This document shows, one piece after another, positions 1 to 5,363 of a DNA stretch of 11,873 nucleotides. Positions within the stretch are counted from its first letter, which is position 1. Every line of letters begins with the position of its first letter. Below the pieces are notes generated by a model. That model saw nothing but the letters and a program-made list of their open reading frames with translations, was not told the DNA's origin and did no database searches. Source of the DNA: an uncultured Burkholderiales bacterium (GTDB lineage Bacteria > Pseudomonadota > Gammaproteobacteria > Burkholderiales > Burkholderiaceae_E); the NCBI GenBank assembly GCA_903923345.1, contig CAIXXI010000248.1, forward strand, positions 1-11,873. The letters run 5' to 3'. A program made the translations under genes and the position numbers.

Positions 1-530
1 AGCTGCCGACTCAGCAGGCCGCCGAGCTCATACGGCAGCGCGATGAGTGCGAAGTCGAGCTGGCCTTCACGAATTTGATCGAGCAGTTTGGCGCTGGTGT
101 CCTCGCGCAGTGCGATGCGCAGGGCTGGATGGCGCTCCCGGCTGGTTCGCAGCATGACTGGCAGCAGGAACGGGGCGACCGTCGGGATGGCGCCCAGTCT
201 GATGAGCCCGCTCATCGGGTCGGAGGCGGCCTGCGCCTCTTCGAGCAGGTCATGCGCCATGGACAGCAGCATGTGTGCGCGGCTCACCACCGCGCTGCCG
301 GCAGGTGTCATTCTGACCTGCTGCCGGTCGCGTTCGACCAGTCTGGCGTCGAGCTGCCGCTCGAGCTCCTGAATGCCGCCCGACAGGGTGGATTGGGTCA
401 CATGGCAGACCTGTGCGGCCTGGGTGAAATTCAGCGTCTCGGCGAGGGACACGAGATAGCCCAGTTGCCGCAGGGAGGGCAGGCGCGACACAGACTGCAC
501 GCGCTGTGCGCGGAGGGCTGTTGAAGGCAT
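1..530 (-). CDS. oxyR: OxyR-type LysR-family transcriptional regulator, N-terminal part (cut by window edge)
   Basis: The reverse strand from the ATG at 530-528 reads open to the window edge, giving 176 residues. Residues about 18-76 form a LysR winged helix-turn-helix (FTQAAQVCHVTQSTLSGGI then ELERQL). After the linker helix, about 105-125 reads RLGAIPTVAPFLLP, the OxyR signature at the start of the regulatory domain. T117 falls where E. coli OxyR has Thr100 of the peroxide pocket. REDTSAKLLDQIREGQLDFALIALPYELGG also fits OxyR rather than a generic LysR protein. The peroxidatic cysteine pair would lie beyond the window, so redox sensing cannot be confirmed. No good Shine-Dalgarno precedes this ATG, and the 17-residue lead before the LysR domain is long, so GTG codons at 503 or 491 are possible starts. 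It is divergent from rubrerythrin and shares its upstream region, which holds a predicted OxyR-like site and the regulator's own promoter. Confidence 0.85.
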   Translation of the reverse strand, partial: MPSTALRAQRVQSVSRLPSLRQLGYLVSLAETLNFTQAAQVCHVTQSTLSGGIQELERQLDARLVERDRQQVRMTPAGSAVVSRAHMLLSMAHDLLEEAQAASDPMSGLIRLGAIPTVAPFLLPVMLRTSRERHPALRIALREDTSAKLLDQIREGQLDFALIALPYELGGLLSRQ

Positions 531-555
531 TTCAGTGGATCGAGTCAGATGGATT

Positions 556-592
556 ATCGGAAAATCCGATTATAACAATCGCAATTATCCGT
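556..592. promoter_or_regulatory. Predicted OxyR-type tetramer binding site in the regulator/rubrerythrin divergent region
   Basis: Four tetranucleotides lie at exact 11-bp steps: ATCG (556-559), N7, CGAT (567-570), N7, ATCG (578-581), N7, CCGT (589-592). The known OxyR consensus is ATAG-N7-CTAT-N7-ATAG-N7-CTAT, so spacing and dyad symmetry match while the core bases differ; the fourth element is degenerate. The first pair is part of a longer inverted repeat, ATCGG-aaaat-CCGAT. The site overlaps the regulator's -10 and ends about 80 bp before the rubrerythrin ATG. Repression of the regulator and activation of rubrerythrin would both be geometrically possible. This is inference from pattern and context. 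Confidence 0.5.
569..577 (-). promoter_or_regulatory. Extended -10 promoter element for the OxyR-type regulator
   Basis: On the minus strand this reads TGTTATAAT, a perfect -10 hexamer (TATAAT, 574-569) with the extended TGN element. No convincing -35 hexamer is present, which is usual for extended -10 promoters. Transcription would start near 562, leaving about 30 nt of leader before the ATG at 530. The element lies inside the predicted OxyR-like array at 556-592, so the regulator bound there would be placed to control its own gene. Confidence 0.6.
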
Positions 593-674
593 TGGAGCGA
601 TTGATTCCCCATCCCCACACTTCACTTCTCAGGACACGTTTCACACATCAACCCGGTCCTTTCAGGAGCCCTTC

Positions 675-1166
675 ATGAGCACTCAGGCAGCCCCAATTCA
701 GTCCGTCACGATTCAGAACCTCGAGTCCGCCTTCGCAGGGGAGTCGATGGCCCACATCAAATACCGCTACTTCGCCAGGATCGCCCGGGAGGCGGGGGAC
801 GAGGCCACCGCAGCCATTTTCGAAACCACCGCAGACCAGGAGGTGCAGCATGCTTTTGGTCACCTCGATCTGCTCTACCCGAAAGCGAACCTGACGCCGG
901 CACGCGCGCTCGAATTGGCCATCGAAGGCGAGACCTACGAATACACCGAGATGTATCCGAAGTTTCGTCACCTCGCGATCGAAGAAGGCCAATCCAGTGC
1001 GGTGGCGGAATTCGATGAGCAGATTGCCGAGAGCCGGGGACATGCCGAAGCCTTTCGCGCGGTGCTCGAAAAGGCTGCCAAGCGGTTTGCCGCACTGGCG
1101 AAAGTTGAGGAACGCCACGCCAACCACTATCGTGCGGCGCTGAGCCAAAAAGGAGCAACTCGATGA
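675..1166 (+). CDS. rbr: Rubrerythrin-family diiron protein without rubredoxin domain
   Basis: This 163-residue ferritin-like four-helix diiron protein belongs to a family that reduces hydrogen peroxide to water in the cytoplasm. A full ligand set can be read: E23 (AGESMA), E56/H59 (EVQH), E86/E89 ([11 protein letters not shown]) and E145/H148 (VEERHANHY). The C-terminal rubredoxin domain of classical rubrerythrin is absent, and the next gene encodes it separately. The third-to-fourth ligand-helix spacing (E89 to E145) is well longer than in classical rubrerythrin, with an extra Glu/His-rich stretch (E112, E115, E119, H123). It may belong to a symerythrin-like branch. AGGAG at 664-668 sits 6 nt before the ATG. 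The stop overlaps the rubredoxin start as ATGA, implying translational coupling. The OxyR-type regulator next door suggests peroxide induction. Confidence 0.93.
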   Translation: MSTQAAPIQSVTIQNLESAFAGESMAHIKYRYFARIAREAGDEATAAIFETTADQEVQHAFGHLDLLYPKANLTPARALELAIEGETYEYTEMYPKFRHLAIEEGQSSAVAEFDEQIAESRGHAEAFRAVLEKAAKRFAALAKVEERHANHYRAALSQKGATR

Positions 1167-1327
1167 AGACCTATCTGTGTGTGGTGTGCGGTTTTGTGTA
1201 TGACGAGGCCGCTGGCCGTCCGGAAGACGGCATCGCGCCGAATACCCTGTGGGCCGACGTGCCGGCTGACTGGGCCTGCCCTGAGTGCGGTGTCGCGAAG
1301 GTCGACTTCGAAGTGGTGGAAATCTGA
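1163..1327 (+). CDS. Rubredoxin
   Basis: The 54-residue product is a complete small rubredoxin, a one-iron electron carrier. The iron is held by four cysteines in two knuckles: C6-V-V-C9-G and C39-P-E-C42-G. The usual aromatic core is visible (Y4, Y13, W30, W37, F49), as is the PEDG/IAP loop. The start ATG overlaps the rubrerythrin stop (ATGA at 1163-1166), and AAAGGAG at 1148-1154 is well placed at 8 nt. The gene directly follows a rubrerythrin that lacks its own rubredoxin domain, so the obvious role is to deliver electrons to that diiron site. A reductase feeding the rubredoxin is not in the window. No separate promoter is visible. Confidence 0.95.
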   Translation: MKTYLCVVCGFVYDEAAGRPEDGIAPNTLWADVPADWACPECGVAKVDFEVVEI

Positions 1328-1409
1328 TGGGCTTTGCCGCCGATCGCAGGAACTCCCGGCACCAGCCGACGAGGCCAGCCCTCAGCATGGCGGCGTAAGA
1401 TCGCTCCTA

Positions 1410-1459
1410 CGGAGGCACGGCAACGGTCCTCCGCTGCCGCCGGGCGAGGTCAGGCGGCA
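1410..1459 (+). other. Two consecutive GC-rich hairpins upstream of the PsiF-repeat gene
   Basis: The 157-bp gap between rubredoxin and the PsiF-repeat gene holds two inverted repeats: CGGAGG (1410-1415) with CCTCCG (1428-1433), and a perfect 7-bp pair TGCCGCC (1435-1441) with GGCGGCA (1453-1459). Neither is followed by a T run, so they are not clear intrinsic terminators. They could end rubredoxin transcripts with Rho, act as a processing site, or form a structured leader just before the ribosome binding site at 1474. No convincing promoter is seen in the gap. Confidence 0.4.
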
Positions 1460-1484
1460 CACACCCATTTCGAAGGAGAACCCC

Positions 1485-1874
1485 ATGAAGCGATTCATCG
1501 CCGCAGTTGCTCTGTTGTCCCTGACCGGTGCCGTTCTGGCTCAGGCCACCTCCACCGCCCCGGCTGCCGCACCGTCCGCACCGCCCGCCGTTGTGCCTGC
1601 GCCCGCGCCGGCAGCACCTGCTGTTCAGGCACCCGCAGCGGCTGCGAGCAAGGATGCCGCACCCGCTGTCAAGCCGGCTGAGTCTGCGGGCGCCACCTGT
1701 GCCATGAACTCCAAGGAAAAGAAGCTCAGTGGTGCGGCCAAGAACAGCTTCATGAAGAAGTGCGAGAAGGACGCTGCGACGGTCTGCACCGATAAAGCGG
1801 CTGAAAAGAAGATCTACGGCGCGGCCAAGAACAGCTTCGTCAAGAAGTGCACCAAGGATGCTGTCGGTGCCTGA
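1485..1874 (+). CDS. Secreted PsiF-repeat protein with Ala/Pro-rich linker
   Basis: The ATG at 1485 is preceded by AGGAG (1474-1478) at 6 nt and begins a clear Sec signal peptide: MKR, a hydrophobic stretch, then AVLA-Q with cleavage after residue 19. The 129-residue product continues with an Ala/Pro-rich low-complexity segment (about 20-68), then two PsiF-type repeats: C72 to C93 and C101 to C122. Each has the pattern C-x20-C with K-x-GAAKNSF-(M/V)-KKC. The four cysteines probably form periplasmic disulfides. PsiF was named as a phosphate-starvation-inducible gene product in E. coli; its biochemical role is not established, and no phosphate-box-like site is visible here. The frame is open upstream to 1179, but that part covers rubredoxin out of frame and is not coding. 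Confidence 0.88.
   Translation: MKRFIAAVALLSLTGAVLAQATSTAPAAAPSAPPAVVPAPAPAAPAVQAPAAAASKDAAPAVKPAESAGATCAMNSKEKKLSGAAKNSFMKKCEKDAATVCTDKAAEKKIYGAAKNSFVKKCTKDAVGA
1734..1838 (+). repeat. In-frame 18-bp direct repeat within the PsiF-repeat gene
   Basis: The sequence gcggccaagaacagcttc occurs identically at 1734-1751 and 1821-1838, 87 bp (29 codons) apart. It encodes the AAKNSF core of both PsiF repeats, and the cysteines C72/C101 and C93/C122 share the same 29-residue period. The unit looks like a tandem duplication with the core kept at nucleotide level. Confidence 0.85.
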
Positions 1875-2307
1875 GTCAAATAGCCAGGCGCTGAGCGAGG
1901 CGGTCGCAAGCCTGCCTGAGTCCGAATTGCTCGAATCAATGGGCTTTGTGCGGATGCTGTCGGCGGACCCGTCGGCCGGCATCATCCGCGCGGAATTTGA
2001 TGTCCACACCCGCTTCTGTCATTCCGGTGGCACCACTGCCCAGGGCGGTTTCGTCACCGCCTGGATGGATTTCACCATGGCCCAGGCCGCCCGCATGAAG
2101 GCGGCACGGCCCGTCTGGGTGGCCAGCCTGGAAGTGAAGGTGAGTTTTCTGAAGCGGGTCGGCCCGGGTCGGGTGCTTGCAGAAGGCCGCGTGGTGCGGA
2201 TGGGGCGCAGGGTTGCGTTTCTGGATGCGAGCCTGTTCGATGCGAAGGGTGGGCTGCTGGCAACCGCCACCTCGACCGCATTGATCGAAGAGGCGTCAGC
2301 AAGCTGA
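1858..2307 (+). CDS. Hotdog-fold thioesterase, PaaI/4HBT-like
   Basis: The 149-residue product has the shape of a single-domain hotdog acyl-CoA thioesterase. AQGGFVTAWMDFTMAQAA (about 61-78) fits the nucleotide-binding loop and central helix, with D71 as the likely catalytic acid. The strands SLEVKVSFLKRVGPGRVLAEGRVVRMGRRVAFLDASLFD (about 90-128) are typical of the PaaI family. Gln replaces the His of the common HGG motif, so substrate class is uncertain. The ATG lies 17 nt inside the end of the PsiF gene with AAGG directly abutting it. GTG at 1867 has AAGGA at a better 8-nt distance and would give 146 residues. The overlap implies translation coupled to the PsiF gene, although the products would act in different compartments. 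The acyl substrate is unknown. Confidence 0.87.
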   Translation: MLSVPESNSQALSEAVASLPESELLESMGFVRMLSADPSAGIIRAEFDVHTRFCHSGGTTAQGGFVTAWMDFTMAQAARMKAARPVWVASLEVKVSFLKRVGPGRVLAEGRVVRMGRRVAFLDASLFDAKGGLLATATSTALIEEASAS

Positions 2308-2316
2308 GAATCGGCG

Positions 2317-2345
2317 CCCGATCCGTCCTGCCTGGTCGGATCGGG
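2317..2345. terminator. Candidate bidirectional terminator between convergent genes
   Basis: A 9-bp inverted repeat, CCCGATCCG (2317-2325) with CGGATCGGG (2337-2345), encloses an 11-nt loop. It lies in the 62-bp gap between the thioesterase stop and the spoVR stop, which face each other. No T-rich tract follows on either strand, so it is not a textbook intrinsic terminator. Its position and perfect stem still make an end-of-transcript role the simplest reading. Confidence 0.5.
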
Positions 2346-2369
2346 GCCGCACTCAGCAGTGTCTTGCGC

Positions 2370-4016
2370 TCAGCGCGTGGCCATGCGGCGCAGCGAACTG
2401 GTGCCGGCGGTGCCACTCAGCCCCCGATGGCCCCGTTCGATGCGGCACTCATGCACCGGAATGACCTCGCCCTCTTCCGTGCGGGTTGCGAGTTTGACGG
2501 TGAAACCCCAGAGCTGGGCCAGGTGCTTCACCACCTGCTCGCTGTCTGAAGACAGCGGTCGGCGCTGGTTCTGAAAGTGATGCAGGGTCAGTGATCGATC
2601 GCCTTCCAGATCAACCGACACCACCTGGATGTCGGGTTCCCGCTCAGCCAGCGAGTATTGTTTCGACAGGGCCTCACGCACGGCCCGATAACCCGCGTCA
2701 TTGTGGATGGCACCGATGCGGCGGGTGGCTTCGGCATCATCGTCGATCAGGCAAAAGAGCCTGAATTCCCGGATGAGTTTGGGCGACAGGTACTGCGCGA
2801 TGAAGCTTTCGTCCTTGAAATTGCGCATCGCAAAGTCCAGCGTCGAGCGCCAGTCGGATCCGGCGATGTCCGGAAACCAGCGGCGGTCCTCGTCCGTGGG
2901 CGCTTCACAGATGCGCCGGATGTCGCGAAACATCGCAAACCCCAGGGCATAGGGGTTGATGCCGCCATAGCGCGGGCTGTTGAAGGCCGGCTGGGTGAGC
3001 ACGTTGGCATGCGAGGCCAGCACCTCGAACATGAAGGCCTCCGACACCAGGCCTTCGTCGTACATCGTCTGCAGGATCGTGTAGTGCCAGAAGGTCGCCC
3101 AGCCTTCATTCATGACCTGGGTCTGGCGCTGCGGATAGAAGTACTGAGAGATCTTGCGCACGATGCGCACCAGCTCGCGCTGCCAGGGCTCGAGCAACGG
3201 GGCATGCTTTTCGATGAAGTAGAGGATGTTCTCCTGCGGCTCTGACGGGAAGGTGCGCGGCGGCTCGTCGCCATCGTCATCATGCGCTTTAGGCAAGGTG
3301 CGCCACAGATCGTTGACCTGTTGCTGCAGATAGGCCTCACGTTCTTTCAGACGGGCCTGCTCCTGGGCGAGCGAGCGGCGGTTGGGACGCTTGTAGCGGT
3401 CGACGCCCAGATTCGAGAGTGCATGGCAGGCATCCAGGATCCGCTCGACCTCGCGCTCGCCATGGCGCTGCTCGCACTCGGCCACGAAACGCTTGGCAAA
3501 CACCAGATAGTCGATGATCGAGTCGGCGTGGGTCCAGGTCTTGAAGAGGTAGTTGCCCTTGAAGAAGGAGTTGTGCCCGTAACAGGCATGCGCGATCACC
3601 AGCGCCTGCATCGGCAGGGTGTTTTCCTCCATCAGGTAGGCGATGCATGGATTCGAGTTGATGACGATCTCGTAGGCCAGCCCCATCTGCCCGCGCCGAT
3701 AGGTCTGCTCGGTGCTCAGATAATGCTTGCCGTACGACCAGTGCGTGTAGCCCACCGGCATGCCGTGAGAGGCATAGGCATCCATCATTTGTTCGGCGCT
3801 GATCACCTCGATCTGATTCGGGTAGGTGTCCAGGCCATAGCCTTGCGCAATCCGCGCGATCTCGCGGTCGTAGCGCTCGATCAGCTCGAAGGTCCATTCA
3901 GAGCCACCCGGCAGCAGGCGCTCGGCACGCCTTTGCAGGCTGGCTGTGGACAGAGGCGCCATGCGCGCCGGGGCCGGGCCTGAAGGCAGGCTGGCAAATT
4001 CGTCGATTGCGCTCAT
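2370..4016 (-). CDS. spoVR: SpoVR family protein (YcgB-type)
   Basis: The 548-residue product matches the SpoVR/YcgB family along its whole length. Characteristic stretches include THWSYGKHYLSTEQTYRRGQMG (about 91-112, in two parts), YEIVINSNP (115-123), the His-rich HACYGHNSFFKGN (143-155) with WTHAD (161-165), and further on YDEGLVSE and NPYALGFAMFRDIRRI. It is named for Bacillus subtilis SpoVR, involved in spore cortex formation; in non-sporulating proteobacteria the gene is common and its biochemistry is not established. The conserved Glu/His residues could bind a metal, which is inference. Its ATG overlaps the yeaH stop as ATGA (4013-4016), and GAAAGGA (4024-4030) serves as ribosome binding site. 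It is the last gene of the prkA-yeaH-spoVR operon, so it very likely works with the kinase. Confidence 0.95.
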   Translation of the reverse strand: MSAIDEFASLPSGPAPARMAPLSTASLQRRAERLLPGGSEWTFELIERYDREIARIAQGYGLDTYPNQIEVISAEQMMDAYASHGMPVGYTHWSYGKHYLSTEQTYRRGQMGLAYEIVINSNPCIAYLMEENTLPMQALVIAHACYGHNSFFKGNYLFKTWTHADSIIDYLVFAKRFVAECEQRHGEREVERILDACHALSNLGVDRYKRPNRRSLAQEQARLKEREAYLQQQVNDLWRTLPKAHDDDGDEPPRTFPSEPQENILYFIEKHAPLLEPWQRELVRIVRKISQYFYPQRQTQVMNEGWATFWHYTILQTMYDEGLVSEAFMFEVLASHANVLTQPAFNSPRYGGINPYALGFAMFRDIRRICEAPTDEDRRWFPDIAGSDWRSTLDFAMRNFKDESFIAQYLSPKLIREFRLFCLIDDDAEATRRIGAIHNDAGYRAVREALSKQYSLAEREPDIQVVSVDLEGDRSLTLHHFQNQRRPLSSDSEQVVKHLAQLWGFTVKLATRTEEGEVIPVHECRIERGHRGLSGTAGTSSLRRMATR

Positions 4017-5335
4017 GCGGCCATCCTTTCCTTGCGCGAAAACAATTCGCGAAGCACGGGGTAGACATCGCTGCGTCCGAGGATGCGTCCCAGAGCCAGA
4101 TTGCGAACCTGCGACCGGGCCACCTCGAACTGTTCCCAGAGTGCCTGGGGCTGGGCGGAGTCGACTTCCACGTAACAGTAGTACTGCACCAGCGGCAGAA
4201 TCTCGTTCATGAGCAGCTCATGGCAGCGTGGGCAGTCGCTTTCCCAGTTGTCGCCGTCCGAAGCCTGCGCCATGTAGATGTTCCACTGGTCGGTCGGGAA
4301 CCGGTCTTTGATGGTTTCCAGGGCGAGTTCCAGTGCACTCGACACCAGCGTGCCGCCCGACTCGCGAGAGTGAAAGAAGCCGTCCTCATCCACCACGGCT
4401 GCTGTGGTGTGGTGCCGGATGAAGACCAGTTCGATGCGCTCGTAGTGCCGGGTGAGGAACAGGTGAAGCAGGATGAAAAAGCGCTTGGCGAGGTCCTTGC
4501 GGTTCTCGTCCATCGACCCGGACACATCCATGAGGCAGAACATCACCGCCTGCGAGATGGGACGCGGCTGAGGCACGCGGTTGTTGTAGCGCAGATCGAA
4601 TTCGTCGATGAAGGGCACGCGGGTGATGCGACCCAGCAGCCGATCGCGCTCGAGCAGCAGAGCCTGCAGGGCGCGGTCATCAACTGCGACTGCTGAATCG
4701 CTGCTCACCGGACCCGTGTCGATCGCACCGGCCGCCAATCGTTCGCGCTCGGTGGCGATCTGGGCATCCACTTCCAGCAACTGCTGACGATAGGGCGCAG
4801 CCAGTGCAATGCGTCGCGCCAGTGACTCGCGCATGGTCCGCACGATCGACAGGTTGGAGGGCGTGCCATCGCTGCGATAGCCGCCCCGCTTGAGTTTGGT
4901 CTGGGGGATCTGCGCCAGCTGGGTCTTGACCAGATCGGGCAGCTCCATGTCCTCGAAGAAGAACTCGAGAAACTCCTCGCGGGTCAGTGCGAAGGTGAAG
5001 GCATCCTCGCCCTCGCCGGAATCGCCGGCCTTCCCTCCACCCCCGCCGCCACCCCCTCCCGGAGGCCGGGGAATGGTGTCGCCGGTGCTGAAGGTCTCAT
5101 TGCCAGGCAGGACCCGCTCTCGGGCTCCGCCTGACCCCAGAGAGAAATTCGGCTCATTCAGGTCACGGGCCGGGATGGTGATGTTGCCGCCACGGTCGGT
5201 TTCAGCGATCTTTCGCTGGGTCACCGACCGGGCAACGGCCTCGCGGATCTGCGCCTTGTAGCGCTTCAGAAAACGCTGCTGATTGCCAGCGCTCTTGCGG
5301 CGCCCGTTGGCACGGCGATCGATGATTTCGGACAT
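4013..5335 (-). CDS. yeaH: DUF444/YeaH family protein with vWA-like domain
   Basis: The 440-residue product resembles E. coli YeaH from end to end. It begins MSEIIDRRANGRRKSAGNQQ, as expected of the family, and the ATG at 5335 is preceded by AAGGAAG (5341-5347). The frame is open upstream to 5494, but that part overlaps prkA and is not needed. A Gly run of nine (G93-G101) marks a flexible linker after the basic N-terminal region. The C-terminal half carries a von Willebrand A-like metal site: D270-V-S272-G-S274, a GGT at 327-329, and ASDGDN at 358-363. Such domains usually mediate protein binding. The gene sits 28 nt after prkA and overlaps spoVR by ATGA. YeaH is the conserved partner of the PrkA/YeaG kinase, linked in E. 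coli to stress and nitrogen starvation; its direct activity is unknown. Confidence 0.95.
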   Translation of the reverse strand: MSEIIDRRANGRRKSAGNQQRFLKRYKAQIREAVARSVTQRKIAETDRGGNITIPARDLNEPNFSLGSGGARERVLPGNETFSTGDTIPRPPGGGGGGGGGKAGDSGEGEDAFTFALTREEFLEFFFEDMELPDLVKTQLAQIPQTKLKRGGYRSDGTPSNLSIVRTMRESLARRIALAAPYRQQLLEVDAQIATERERLAAGAIDTGPVSSDSAVAVDDRALQALLLERDRLLGRITRVPFIDEFDLRYNNRVPQPRPISQAVMFCLMDVSGSMDENRKDLAKRFFILLHLFLTRHYERIELVFIRHHTTAAVVDEDGFFHSRESGGTLVSSALELALETIKDRFPTDQWNIYMAQASDGDNWESDCPRCHELLMNEILPLVQYYCYVEVDSAQPQALWEQFEVARSQVRNLALGRILGRSDVYPVLRELFSRKERMAA

Positions 5336-5363
5336 CGCAGCTTCCTTGGCGGGCAACAGGGGG

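Noticed and set aside
592..629. Rubrerythrin promoter such as TTGATT (601-606) with ACTTCT (624-629)
   Set aside because: The -10 match is poor (2 of 6); an activated promoter is likely somewhere here but its position cannot be supported.
648..1388. Minus-strand open frame across rubrerythrin and rubredoxin (246 codons)
   Set aside because: It runs antisense to two clearly identified metalloproteins, and its composition is Arg/Gly-rich shadow sequence.
1179..1484. Upstream extension of the PsiF-gene frame
   Set aside because: It would overlap rubredoxin out of frame; the signal peptide and ribosome binding site place the start at 1485.
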